The position numbers were made by a program, and so were the translations under genes. This document shows, one piece after another, positions 43,362 through 51,775 of a DNA stretch of 64,000 nt (within the stretch, counting starts at the first letter, position 1; each line of letters opens with the position of its first letter). The notes below the pieces were generated by a model that saw only the letters and a list, made by a program, of their open reading frames with translations, was not told the DNA's origin and did no database searches. This DNA comes from Halobacillus fulvus. Its GTDB lineage: Bacteria > Bacillota > Bacilli > Bacillales > Halobacillaceae. Where the stretch lies: the NCBI GenBank assembly GCA_004078665.1, contig SCFO01000001.1:522377-586376 (forward strand), read 5' to 3'.

Positions 43362-44621
43362 ATGGAGGAAATACAAAAAGCCATCCGTCTGATGGAAGAA
43401 CATAAGACGGAAGAAGCAATCAATACACTAACAGCTTATTTACCAGAGGCGGACGAAGAAGAGAGGTTCACCATTGTAGAACTCTATATTCAATGGGGAA
43501 TGCTTGAGGAAGCGAAGATGATTCTTCAAGAGCTGATTCAGCGCTATCCAAAAGAACAAGAGCTGAAAGTCATGATGGCGGAAATTCATATCGATCTTGA
43601 GGAAGATGATGAAGCGATAGAAATCTTGAACCAATTCGGCCCTGAGGATGAAGATTACCTTCAGGCGCTTGTACAGTTGGCTGACCTCTATCAGGCCCAA
43701 GGTCTATTTGAAGTCTCTGAACAAAAGTTACTGCAAGCGAAAGAGATCGAGCCGAACTCATCGATTATCGATTTCGCATTAGGGGAGCTGGCATTCTCCA
43801 ATGGTGAATATGCAAAAAGTATCCCCTATTATGAAAATGCGATGCACCATGAACCTGTCATAGGTGATATCGAAGTGGCGACAAGACTTGCTGAAGCTTA
43901 TGCTGCGAATGGAGAGTTTGAACAGGCGTTGGAATACTTTCAGAAGGTGGAAGAGGAAAACCCTGATGTTATGTTCCGATACGGCTTTGTCGCGTATCAA
44001 GCGAACCGTACAGACATAGCCATCAAAGTATGGGAAAACCTAATCGACAAAGATCCTTACTTCCAGTCTGTTTATCCTCACTTAGCTCAAGCCTATGAAT
44101 CGGAAGGAATGGCTCAGGAAGCATTGGCGATGGCTAAGAAGGGGCTTATTAAGGATGAATTTAATAAAGAACTGTTCCATCTGGCCGGAACCCTTTCCCA
44201 CAAGCAGGGTGAAAAAGAAGAAGGGTATCGTTATATGAGAGAAGCAGTAGCTCTTGATCCGGGATATAAAGAAGCTGTTTTATTCCTGATCGAAAATTAT
44301 AAATCTGACGCTGATTATGAAGCGATCATTGAATTAATCAATCAGTTGATTTCGCTCGGCGAAGAAGATCCGAACTATTTATGGGAACTTGCTCTAGCCT
44401 ACGAAGAAGAGGAACAGTATAAAGAGGCTTATGAACAATATCTACAAGCCTATCCTTCACTGAAGGAAGATACGGATTTCCTTAAAGCCTACGGTTACTT
44501 CCTTGTTGAGGAAGGAAAAGTTCAGGAAGCAGGGCGTGTGTTCAAAGAATATTTGGCTATAAACCCTACGGATACAGAGATTGAAGATTTCACAGCGCGA
44601 CTGAACGAAGAAGAAGGATAA
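43362..44621 (+). CDS. ypiA: Tetratricopeptide-repeat protein YpiA
   Basis: A 419-residue acidic protein made of about ten TPR-like helical pairs (LEEAKMILQELIQRYPKEQEL, QGLFEVSEQKLLQAKEIEP, NGEFEQALEYFQKVEEENP, KEAYEQYLQAYPSLKED and others), a scaffold for protein-protein contacts. Synteny with ypiB downstream identifies YpiA. In B. subtilis ypiA and ypiB have both been connected to ClpCP-dependent turnover of the cell-wall enzyme MurA, as I recall. AAAGGATG precedes the ATG. Confidence 0.85.
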   Translation: MEEIQKAIRLMEEHKTEEAINTLTAYLPEADEEERFTIVELYIQWGMLEEAKMILQELIQRYPKEQELKVMMAEIHIDLEEDDEAIEILNQFGPEDEDYLQALVQLADLYQAQGLFEVSEQKLLQAKEIEPNSSIIDFALGELAFSNGEYAKSIPYYENAMHHEPVIGDIEVATRLAEAYAANGEFEQALEYFQKVEEENPDVMFRYGFVAYQANRTDIAIKVWENLIDKDPYFQSVYPHLAQAYESEGMAQEALAMAKKGLIKDEFNKELFHLAGTLSHKQGEKEEGYRYMREAVALDPGYKEAVLFLIENYKSDADYEAIIELINQLISLGEEDPNYLWELALAYEEEEQYKEAYEQYLQAYPSLKEDTDFLKAYGYFLVEEGKVQEAGRVFKEYLAINPTDTEIEDFTARLNEEEG

Positions 44622-44780
44622 GATAAAGAAAGGATGTTTCTCGCCTGAGGGAATTTGCAACTTGATCTTATCCAATATGTAAATGCAGGATTTATTCGAT
44701 GGTGAAAATATGGTGTACGTCATCACTTAACAGATATCTTATCATTCCTGGACGATAAAAAAGCGCAGGAGGGGCGCCTT

Positions 44781-45341
44781 ATGCAAACACCAATATCTGT
44801 AGATGAAAAAAAAGATTTTGTCCGTTGGTTTTTGAATCATTTTCAGTTGAAGAAGAGGGAAAGTGTCTGGATTCTGAATTACTTAATGAATCATGAATCC
44901 CTGCTATCAAGTGTTCATTTCGTGAATGAAGTCAAGTTTTGTCCAAGAGGCATGGAAATTACAGCTCAGGGAGTATCAGATCCACCTTTCAGGTTCTATA
45001 AAGGTCAGGTCATGACGAATGATGCAGAGAAATCATTTCATGACTTGCGTATGAACCAGGATGAGCCTGTTTATATTCAGATGAATTTTGAGAATTCCCA
45101 GCAATGCTCTAAATATGCATTGGTGTTAGAAGAAAACCCCTACCTTCCAAATGACTATTATCTTAATGAAAGAGACAAATCCGAAGCGGACCGACTTTTA
45201 TCCTACAGCTTGTTAAAATACAGTCAGTCGGAGCTTGAACACAAAATCGATCAGGCGCTCATTCTAAATGACCGGGCTGAATTTAAGGAATTGTGTGGGA
45301 AGCTTTCAGAAATTAAACTTAAAATTAAAACCTTTTCCTGA
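44781..45341 (+). CDS. ypiB: YpiB/ReoY family protein (UPF0302, IDEAL domain)
   Basis: A 186-residue soluble protein. The N-terminal ~140 residues are the UPF0302 domain (KKDFVRWFLNHFQLKKRESVWILNYL, VHFVNEVKFCPRGMEI); the C-terminal ~40 residues form the short helical IDEAL domain (HKIDQALILNDRAEFKELCGKL). In Listeria the homolog ReoY is required for ClpCP degradation of MurA, linking peptidoglycan synthesis to proteolysis. GGAGGGGCG precedes the ATG; 159 bp separate it from ypiA. Confidence 0.86.
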   Translation: MQTPISVDEKKDFVRWFLNHFQLKKRESVWILNYLMNHESLLSSVHFVNEVKFCPRGMEITAQGVSDPPFRFYKGQVMTNDAEKSFHDLRMNQDEPVYIQMNFENSQQCSKYALVLEENPYLPNDYYLNERDKSEADRLLSYSLLKYSQSELEHKIDQALILNDRAEFKELCGKLSEIKLKIKTFS

Positions 45342-45362
45342 GAGGGAGTGGGTTTAACATAA

Positions 45363-45405
45363 GGCGGGCAGAAGGCAACTTGTTGCTTTTCTGCCTTTTT
45401 GTTTT
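45363..45405 (+). terminator. Terminator of ypiB
   Basis: Long imperfect stem (GGCAGAA 45367-45373 / TTCTGCC 45389-45395, inner GCAAC/GTTGC), followed by TTTTTGTTTTTG. Confidence 0.88.
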
Positions 45406-45451
45406 TGTTTAAATTTAGTACAATAAAGGGAATAAGAAGAGGAGGATGCAG

Positions 45452-45910
45452 ATGCGTTACATAAAGAAGGATTCGAAACAGTACATACCCGAGAAAAAGT
45501 ATATTGATACGATGCTCATTCCCCTGATCCCCATCGATCCGGCCAACGATCAGGAGTTGCCCAAGCAGGCTTTCCTCCGTGAACTGAATCAGGTCTTTAC
45601 TGCTATTATTGAAAAAGAATACCGGGGCCGCATTTTTCTATCGCCTGATTATTACTATCTGAATGGTCATCACGAAAAGGAAATTGAACGCCTCAACGAA
45701 TGGATAGCAAGAATCAAACAGCAGCCTTTTCAACATATTTTTCTGTTTACATTCGATGCAAAATGGAGAAAATATGAATCTAAAGTGGATGCAGAGGTGA
45801 TTTGGGTGCCTGGACTAGGCACTGGGGATTTACAATCAACAGAAACGCAGTCTTTTATAAAAGAACAGGCGCGAGAAATCAGCGAGTTTATCCAATCACA
45901 CTGGTCATGA
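45452..45910 (+). CDS. ypiF: YpiF-like protein (DUF2487)
   Basis: A 152-residue soluble protein with no motif that I can assign; YIDTMLIPLIPIDP and the general length fit DUF2487/YpiF, which lies just before qcrABC in B. subtilis. ATG 45452 is chosen (AGAGGAGG ends 6 nt upstream); ATG 45446 is too close to the binding site. It has a TACAAT -10-like box about 30 bp upstream. The role is unknown. Confidence 0.75.
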   Translation: MRYIKKDSKQYIPEKKYIDTMLIPLIPIDPANDQELPKQAFLRELNQVFTAIIEKEYRGRIFLSPDYYYLNGHHEKEIERLNEWIARIKQQPFQHIFLFTFDAKWRKYESKVDAEVIWVPGLGTGDLQSTETQSFIKEQAREISEFIQSHWS

Positions 45911-45939
45911 CAAAACTTTCGACAAGGTTTGAGATTATA

Positions 45940-45968
45940 TTGACCCGGTCAAAAGATTGCGCTATCAT
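45940..45968 (+). promoter_or_regulatory. SigA promoter of qcrABC
   Basis: TTGACC (45940-45945), 17-bp spacer, TATCAT (45963-45968), 69 bp upstream of qcrA; a strong match. Confidence 0.68.
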
Positions 45969-46037
45969 GGTAATGTCCTAGTAAACCGTGTAAAATCCAT
46001 GAAATATATGGATTACCGTTATAGAGGGGGGAAAAAG

Positions 46038-46544
46038 ATGAGCGATAAAAAACGAGTATCCCGTCGCCAATTTTTGAACTACACGCTTACTGGTGTAGGC
46101 GGTTTCATGGCAGCTGGAATGCTTGCACCGATGGTTCGCTTCGCAATCGACCCAGTATTGAAGCCTTCTGGCGCAGGGGGACTGGTATCGGTAGCTTCCG
46201 TTGAAGAACTTACGAATGAACCTCAGCGTTTTGAATGGACGGTCGACCAGGTGGATGGCTGGTATGAATCAGAAGTTCAACGAACGGCATGGGTGTATCG
46301 AAATGATAATGATGAGATTGTTGCATTATCACCAATTTGTACACACCTGGGCTGTACAGTAGACTACGGATCCAATGAGGAGTATCCGGATCAATTCTAC
46401 TGTCCGTGTCACGCTGGTCGTTACACTAAGGATGGAGTAAACGTACCAGGGACACCACCAACAGCACCCCTTCCACCCATTGAATATGAAGTCAGAGAAG
46501 GCATGCTGTATCTTGGTGAAGCACAATCAGAAGGGGGGGTATAA
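46038..46544 (+). CDS. qcrA: Menaquinol:cytochrome c reductase Rieske iron-sulfur subunit
   Basis: A 168-residue Rieske protein of the bc complex. A twin-arginine motif SRRQFLN (residues 8-14) and membrane helix direct it folded to the outer side of the membrane. The 2Fe-2S ligands are in CTHLGC (C101, H103, C106) and CPCHAGRY (C122, C124, H125). ATG 46038 follows AGAGGGGGG; the frame is open upstream to 45957, but that part overlaps the promoter. It passes electrons from menaquinol to the cytochrome subunits. Confidence 0.96.
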   Translation: MSDKKRVSRRQFLNYTLTGVGGFMAAGMLAPMVRFAIDPVLKPSGAGGLVSVASVEELTNEPQRFEWTVDQVDGWYESEVQRTAWVYRNDNDEIVALSPICTHLGCTVDYGSNEEYPDQFYCPCHAGRYTKDGVNVPGTPPTAPLPPIEYEVREGMLYLGEAQSEGGV

Positions 46545-46546
46545 AC

Positions 46547-47221
46547 ATGCTTCAAAAAATTTACGATTGGGTGGACGAGCGTGTTGACATTACCCCGTTA
46601 TGGCGAGATATTGCCGATCACGAGGTACCTGAGCATGTCAACCCGGCCCATCACTTTTCAGCGTTTGTTTACTGTTTTGGTGGTCTAACATTTTTCGTAA
46701 CGGTCATTCAAATTCTATCCGGAATGTTTTTGACCATGTATTATGTCCCAGACATTGAAAATGCCTGGAATTCTGTTTATTACTTGCAGAGAGAGGTCGC
46801 TTACGGTCAGATCGTCCGTGGTATGCACCACTGGGGAGCGAGCCTTGTTATCGTAATGTTATTCTTACATACATTGCGGGTATTCTTCCAAGGAGCCTAT
46901 AAAAAGCCACGTGAACTGAACTGGGTTATTGGAGTTCTTTTATTCTTCGTAATGCTTGGACTTGGATTTACAGGATACCTATTACCATGGGATAACAAAG
47001 CGTATTTTGCAACTCAGGTTGGTCTTGAAATTGCAGCGGCAACACCGATCATCGGTGACCAGATTAGAACGTTGCTTGCGGGAGACCCGTCTATCGTCGG
47101 AGCGCAAACGCTTACTCGCTTCTTTGCGATTCACGTCTTCTTCCTTCCGGCAGCATTGTTCGGTTTGATGGCATTCCACTTTGTTTTAATCCGTAAACAA
47201 GGTATTTCTGGACCACTATAA
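46547..47221 (+). CDS. qcrB: Menaquinol:cytochrome c reductase cytochrome b subunit
   Basis: A 224-residue cytochrome b6-type membrane protein with four helices. His ligands for two b haems are in AHHFSAF-like NPAHHFSAFVYCFGG, HHWGAS, MLFLHTLRVFFQ and FFAIHVFFLPAALF. Cys43 in FVYCFGG matches the residue that covalently holds the extra haem c in B. subtilis QcrB. It starts 2 bases after qcrA. Confidence 0.96.
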   Translation: MLQKIYDWVDERVDITPLWRDIADHEVPEHVNPAHHFSAFVYCFGGLTFFVTVIQILSGMFLTMYYVPDIENAWNSVYYLQREVAYGQIVRGMHHWGASLVIVMLFLHTLRVFFQGAYKKPRELNWVIGVLLFFVMLGLGFTGYLLPWDNKAYFATQVGLEIAAATPIIGDQIRTLLAGDPSIVGAQTLTRFFAIHVFFLPAALFGLMAFHFVLIRKQGISGPL

Positions 47222-47249
47222 AATGTAAGGTAACAAAGGAGGGAAAGCT

Positions 47250-48152
47250 GTGCATAGGGGAAAAGGGATGAAGTTCGTTGGTGACTCAAGGGTTCCAGCG
47301 CAACAAAAAGCCAATTTACCAAAAGACTACTCAGAGTATCCGGGACGTACGGAAGCATTCTGGCCGAACTTTCTATTGAAAGAATGGCTGGTTGGATCTG
47401 TATTCCTGATCGGATTTTTAATTCTGACTGCTGCCCACGCTTCACCGCTTGAGCAACAGGCAGATCCTACGAATGCCGCATACATTCCGCTACCTGACTG
47501 GTATTTCCTGTTTTTATATGAATTTCTGAAGTATCAATATGCCGGTGGAGATTATATTGTCTTAGGGGCCATCGTCATGCCAGGTCTTGCGTTTGGTGCG
47601 CTTCTTCTTGCTCCGTTCTTAGATCCTGGACCAGAACGTCGCCCTCATAAGCGACCGATTGCCGTTTCACTTATGATGCTCGGAGTTATTGCCACATTTT
47701 GGTTAACGTATGAGTCTGTAAGTGAAGCCGATTACGAAACACGTTCAGAGGAGTATGGCGTCGACATAGAAGCTGTCGAATCAGAGGTCAATACAGATCA
47801 TCCTGGTTACGCAGCATATGAGGCCAATTGCTTGAGCTGTCACGGAGATGCCCTTCAAGGCCAGGGCAGTTATCCAGCACTTATTGATACAGAACGCTCG
47901 ATTGAAGAAATTAAGGATATCGCTGTAAATGGTGTCGGGTCGATGCCAGCCGGTATTTTTAATGGATCGGACGAGGAGCTTCAACAATTAGCTGAATTTA
48001 TCAAGGATCCGACCGGAGAAGGTGGATCTGCAGAGGGTTCAGGTTCTGAAGAAGGTTCTGGTGAATCCGGAAGTGAGGAAGGTTCCAGTGAAGAATCGGG
48101 ATCTACTGAAGGGGAATCCGGTTCTGAAGAAGGATCTGAATCACAAGAATAA
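47250..48152 (+). CDS. qcrC: Menaquinol:cytochrome c reductase cytochrome b/c subunit with long Gly/Ser/Glu tail
   Basis: A 300-residue fusion of a subunit IV-like part (membrane helices ~45-65, 100-125 and 137-157; PDWYFLFLYEFLKY) with a cytochrome c domain. The haem motif is CLSCH (C194, C197, H198) and the probable sixth ligand is M232 in SMPAG. The first ~20 residues (HRGKGMKFVGDSRVP) match B. subtilis QcrC. Residues 257-300 form an acidic low-complexity tail of Gly, Ser and Glu, absent from the ~255-residue B. subtilis protein. The start is GTG 47250 after AAAGGAGGG. Confidence 0.95.
   Translation: MHRGKGMKFVGDSRVPAQQKANLPKDYSEYPGRTEAFWPNFLLKEWLVGSVFLIGFLILTAAHASPLEQQADPTNAAYIPLPDWYFLFLYEFLKYQYAGGDYIVLGAIVMPGLAFGALLLAPFLDPGPERRPHKRPIAVSLMMLGVIATFWLTYESVSEADYETRSEEYGVDIEAVESEVNTDHPGYAAYEANCLSCHGDALQGQGSYPALIDTERSIEEIKDIAVNGVGSMPAGIFNGSDEELQQLAEFIKDPTGEGGSAEGSGSEEGSGESGSEEGSSEESGSTEGESGSEEGSESQE
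48018..48149 (+). repeat. Low-complexity coding repeat in the QcrC tail
   Basis: About 130 bp of imperfect repeats of GGTTCTGAAGAAGG-like units encode Ser-Glu-Glu-Gly-Ser modules; likely to vary in copy number between strains. Confidence 0.7.
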
Positions 48153-48166
48153 AATACGTAAGCTTC

Positions 48167-48197
48167 GAAGCCGTGCCCGATTACAGGGTGCGGCTTC
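48167..48197 (+). other. Hairpin without T-tract between qcrC and ypjA
   Basis: GAAGCCG (48167-48173) / CGGCTTC (48191-48197), extended by inner pairing TGCCC/GGGTG with two wobble pairs. There is no T-run, so it is more likely an RNA-stability or processing element than a terminator. Confidence 0.5.
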
Positions 48198-48220
48198 CCT
48201 GTTACGGAAGGAAGAAAAGA

Positions 48221-48802
48221 ATGAATATATTCTCCTACATATTGAAACAACGCTTGTTTCTCGTTATGCTATTTATCGTGAATTTACTTGGTACAATTTA
48301 CGGGTATATTTGGTACGAACCGCAGTTATCGGTAACGGAACCGATCTTTTTACTATTCGTACCAGACAGCCCGACAGCAAGCTTGTTTTTTACAATTTTC
48401 CTCGGTTTTTTTATTTTTGGTAAAAATGTGCCATACATCGAGGCTCTGGCTGTCATTACGTTGTTGAAGTACGGGATATGGGCGGTCGTCATGAATATGA
48501 TCACGTTGCTCGAGACAGGAAGCTTACCATGGACAGGTTATATGCTAGTAGCTTCACATGGTGCCATGGCCGTTCAGGGGTTGCTTTATGCGCCTTATTA
48601 TAAGATTAAGGTGAGGCACATTTTATTTGCTGCAGTGTGGACACTTCATAACGATGTCATTGACTATGTTTTCGGACAAATGCCTGTGTACCCGTCAATC
48701 ATGAGCTATATGAATGAGATCGGTTACTTTACATTCTGGCTTAGTATGGCTTGTATATTGCTCACATATGTCGTTACACAAAAGTCACGTTCTAATCAGT
48801 AA
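48221..48802 (+). CDS. ypjA: DUF1405 membrane protein YpjA
   Basis: A 193-residue protein with about six membrane helices and motifs typical of DUF1405 (WTLHNDVIDYVFGQMPVYP, NLLGTIYGYIWYEPQL). The function is unknown. ATG 48221 has GGAAGGAAG upstream; earlier in-frame codons overlap the hairpin. It follows qcrC as in B. subtilis and may share its transcript. Confidence 0.82.
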   Translation: MNIFSYILKQRLFLVMLFIVNLLGTIYGYIWYEPQLSVTEPIFLLFVPDSPTASLFFTIFLGFFIFGKNVPYIEALAVITLLKYGIWAVVMNMITLLETGSLPWTGYMLVASHGAMAVQGLLYAPYYKIKVRHILFAAVWTLHNDVIDYVFGQMPVYPSIMSYMNEIGYFTFWLSMACILLTYVVTQKSRSNQ

Positions 48803-48853
48803 TTCATCCTCATAAACTCTCTGTAAGATCTGTAAGGAGAGGGGACTAGAGAA

Positions 48854-49549
48854 ATGGGACGTGCTCTTGTGATCATCGGAATTTCCCTCGTTTTAGCATT
48901 GTTGTTAAGCGTTCAGGCCACAGGTATGCAGAGTGAACAGAAAGAGTGGAAAGCATTTTCCGATCAATATAAATATCTAATCCAAGATCAAAAACAATCG
49001 TTAGCCGATCAGTTATTGCATAATCGTCTGAATGAAATGGGAAAATATATAGAGACTCAGCCAGAATTAGTGCGGTTGGCATGGTCAGACATGAAAGCGG
49101 AGCTAGAGGCCGAGCCAAACTCTCCTCTTCATAAAGAGCGGTTTTTCGTTTTTATCGATTCTTTAGTGAATGATGATCCAGTTACATTCACTAAAAGTCA
49201 GTTAAAAGAGTTTCAGATGAAAGTTGTGGATGTGACGGTTTCTGAAGGAGTGCTCCAAGAGGACTGGCAACGAATTTCTCCTGTAGTACAGGCTCACTTT
49301 GGACAGGAGGAAACATTCCGGAAGCTTAACCTTCTAGTTGATTCTCTTTCTGTTGATCATACGATTGAAATGCGAGAGGATGTCTCAGAACAAATTGATT
49401 TGCTATACACGAAGAAAAACATGGAAGAGGCATTATTTTGGACCGCTGTCCTTATTGGCGGTACAATTATAGTGACACTTATTTATGTGTCTTGTCGAAA
49501 ATATGCAGCGAGTCGCAAAAAAGCAAACAGCAGAAGTGAAAACAGTTGA
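48854..49549 (+). CDS. ypjB: Sporulation protein YpjB
   Basis: A 231-residue protein with an N-terminal signal or anchor (ALVIIGISLVLALLLSVQATG), a helical extracytoplasmic part and a C-terminal membrane helix (ALFWTAVLIGGTIIVTLIYVSC) followed by a basic tail. The YpjB family is found in spore formers and has a mild sporulation role in B. subtilis. GGAGAGGGG precedes the ATG. Position after ypjA supports the name. Confidence 0.8.
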   Translation: MGRALVIIGISLVLALLLSVQATGMQSEQKEWKAFSDQYKYLIQDQKQSLADQLLHNRLNEMGKYIETQPELVRLAWSDMKAELEAEPNSPLHKERFFVFIDSLVNDDPVTFTKSQLKEFQMKVVDVTVSEGVLQEDWQRISPVVQAHFGQEETFRKLNLLVDSLSVDHTIEMREDVSEQIDLLYTKKNMEEALFWTAVLIGGTIIVTLIYVSCRKYAASRKKANSRSENS

Positions 49550-49615
49550 TTTTTTCGGAAAATTTGACTAAAATTGACCTAACAAGAAGAACATTCAAGA
49601 CGGAGGAATGCGAAA

Positions 49616-50299
49616 ATGGGTTTAGGAAGTTTCATTATTTATTTTGCTTTACTTCTGATCATCCCGTTATGGGCCCAATCGAAAGTTAAAAGCACTTACA
49701 AGAAATATTCAAAAGTACCAGTCTCATCATCAATGACAGGTGCTGAAGTAGCTAGAAAAATCCTTGATGATAATGGCTTATATAATGTTCAAGTAGAAGA
49801 AGTTCGCGGACAATTGACGGATCATTACGATCCCCGCTCGAAAGTTATCCGTTTATCAACAGATATCTATCACGGTCGTTCAACGGCTGGTACAGCGGTT
49901 GCGGCTCACGAGGTCGGACACGCGATTCAAGACCAGCAGGAGTATGCATTCTTGCGTTTCAGAAGTGCCCTAGTTCCTGTAGCCAGCTTCGGATCTAACA
50001 TTTCGATTTTCCTCATTATCGGCGGTTTTCTTCTAGGGATGACAAACCTTGCGCTGTTGGGTATTTTATTCTTTGCAGCGGCTGTATTATTCCAGCTTGT
50101 GACGCTACCAGTTGAGTTCGATGCCTCCAACAGGGCCATGTCTCAGCTTGTCTCAACAGGAGTCATTCGTAATGATGAAGAGCGTAAGACGAAAAAAGTT
50201 CTGAATGCTGCAGCGATGACTTATGTAGCGGCTGCTTTAGTTGCTCTTGCTGAACTGCTGCGTTTCATCTTTATGTTTGTCGGAATGAATGAAGAATAA
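49616..50299 (+). CDS. Membrane zinc metallopeptidase, YugP family
   Basis: A 227-residue membrane protein with an N-terminal helix, the zinc motif HEVGH (H98, E99, H102) and two to three further helices. VRGQLTDHYDPRSKVIRLS and LPVEFDASNRAM are characteristic of the YugP/DUF2268-like neutral zinc metallopeptidase family (Pfam Zn_peptidase_2). In B. subtilis yugP lies elsewhere, so this is a local insertion relative to that genome or a conserved alternative order. The substrate is unknown. GGAGG precedes the ATG. Confidence 0.86.
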   Translation: MGLGSFIIYFALLLIIPLWAQSKVKSTYKKYSKVPVSSSMTGAEVARKILDDNGLYNVQVEEVRGQLTDHYDPRSKVIRLSTDIYHGRSTAGTAVAAHEVGHAIQDQQEYAFLRFRSALVPVASFGSNISIFLIIGGFLLGMTNLALLGILFFAAAVLFQLVTLPVEFDASNRAMSQLVSTGVIRNDEERKTKKVLNAAAMTYVAAALVALAELLRFIFMFVGMNEE

Positions 50300-50310
50300 A
50301 AGCAATAGAG

Positions 50311-50346
50311 AAACGCCTCCGTTCTATTTGAACGGAGGCGTTTTTT
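50311..50346. terminator. Bidirectional terminator between the YugP-like gene and the YitT-family gene
   Basis: Perfect 14-bp stem AAACGCCTCCGTTC (50311-50324) / GAACGGAGGCGTTT (50330-50343), then T residues; very stable. Confidence 0.95.
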
Positions 50347-50369
50347 GATGATCAAAAACATCGTATGGG

Positions 50370-51245
50370 TTAGTTTTCGAGCGGTTTTTTGTTTTCATCC
50401 AGTGTAAAGCCTTCTCCCATCACATCATGGACATGACCAACGGCTACAAACGCATGAGGATCGATTCGATCGATTAAGGTTTTCATTCGGACGATCTCAT
50501 TCTTACCAATTACACAGTAAAGGACATCGCGCTTTGCACCAGAGTAAGAACCTCTTCCTTCCAGCACCGTTACTCCTCGATCCATTTCTTCCAATACTTT
50601 CTTTGCTATTTCATCGCTTTTCTCTGAAATGATCGTTGTCCCTCTTGCAGCGTAGGCACCTTCCTGAATAAAGTCTATGACCCTTGCGCCGACGAAGACC
50701 GCAACGAGGGTGTACATTCCTTTAATTTCGTTCAAGTAGGTCACAATGGAAACGAAAATAACGATGGCATCAAAAATAAACATCGCTCTTCCCATACTCC
50801 ATCCTACATATTTGTGGACGAGCCGTGCGATGATATCAACGCCTCCTGTCGTTCCCCCATACCTAAAAATAATGCCAAGCCCGACGCCGATAAACACTCC
50901 GGCAAACAGTGAGGCCAATGTTAAATCGTTAGCGAGGTCTATCTCAATCATATTTTGCTGAAAGACCCAAATAAACACCGAAACACCTACTATTCCGATT
51001 AGAGAATAGAAAAATGTGTTTTTACCTAGTATCCTCCACCCAATAATTAAGACTGGGATGTTTAAGACGATATTCATAACGGCTGGATCCCAATCAAATA
51101 AGTATAAAAGCAAGAGCGTAATTCCGGTGAATCCGCCTTCCCCCAATTCATTCTGAATGTTAAAGTGGACTAGACCGAACGAAAAAATAGCTGATCCGAT
51201 CAGTATAAATAAGACATTTTTTAAACGTAGACCAAAGATTTTCAA
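50370..51245 (-). CDS. ypjC: YitT-family membrane protein (YpjC, DUF2179)
   Basis: A 291-residue protein with five to six membrane helices (residues ~8-175; ELGEGGFTGITLLL and RYGGTTGGVDIIARL are the repeated Gly-rich motifs) and a C-terminal cytoplasmic DUF2179 domain (~225-280; GVTVLEGRGSYSGAKRDVLYCVI). Function unproven; transport or sensing is possible. TTG 51245 is preferred because GGGGGTGAT lies upstream on the minus strand and the protein then begins in the usual place; the frame extends to 51308 without a binding site. Confidence 0.86.
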   Translation of the reverse strand: MKIFGLRLKNVLFILIGSAIFSFGLVHFNIQNELGEGGFTGITLLLLYLFDWDPAVMNIVLNIPVLIIGWRILGKNTFFYSLIGIVGVSVFIWVFQQNMIEIDLANDLTLASLFAGVFIGVGLGIIFRYGGTTGGVDIIARLVHKYVGWSMGRAMFIFDAIVIFVSIVTYLNEIKGMYTLVAVFVGARVIDFIQEGAYAARGTTIISEKSDEIAKKVLEEMDRGVTVLEGRGSYSGAKRDVLYCVIGKNEIVRMKTLIDRIDPHAFVAVGHVHDVMGEGFTLDENKKPLEN

Positions 51246-51427
51246 ACCATCACCCCCATTAAATTTGTGCACGCCTCTTATTATAAGGAAATGAGCAAGA
51301 GCCGACAATCATCGTTTCGAACTAAAAGATTTGTCAAATCAACACCTTTTGGCTAACATTTAGAGAGATACTTTAGTTTATAAAAATGGAAATAAATAAA
51401 GACCTGAAAAATGGAGGAGGGATGACG

Positions 51428-51775
51428 TTGAATTATTCAACGGAGGAAATACAGAAACGAGTCGACAGATACATATCTCAATTTAAAGAAGGCTATTTCT
51501 CTCCATTAGCTCTTCAGGCTAGATTGACGGAAGAAGTCGGAGAGATGGCCAGAGAGATCAATCACCGCTACGGAGAGAAACCAAAAAAAGATACCGAAAA
51601 AGAGAAGGCATTGGAAGAAGAAATGGGTGATGTATTGTTTGTATTGACCTGTTTTGCTAACTCATTAAATATTGATCTTTCTGAGGCATTTGAGCTGTCG
51701 ATGAGTAAAATAGAAACAAGAGACAAAGATCGCTGGACAAGGAAAGAAGGAGGAAGTGACCATGAATCCGATTAA
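51428..51775 (+). CDS. ypjD: MazG-like nucleotide pyrophosphohydrolase YpjD
   Basis: A 115-residue all-alpha NTP pyrophosphatase. Metal-binding Glu/Asp residues are in [17 protein letters not shown] and [18 protein letters not shown]. It would remove non-canonical nucleotides; the natural substrate is not known. TTG 51428 lies 7 nt after AGGAGG; ATG 51422 is the alternative. It overlaps dapB by 14 bases, so it heads the dapB-mgsA-bshA-cca-birA-pan operon. Confidence 0.85.
   Translation: MNYSTEEIQKRVDRYISQFKEGYFSPLALQARLTEEVGEMAREINHRYGEKPKKDTEKEKALEEEMGDVLFVLTCFANSLNIDLSEAFELSMSKIETRDKDRWTRKEGGSDHESD

Noticed and set aside
45957-46037. 27-codon upstream extension of qcrA
   Set aside because: It begins inside the qcr promoter; the twin-arginine signal and ribosome-binding site place the start at 46038.
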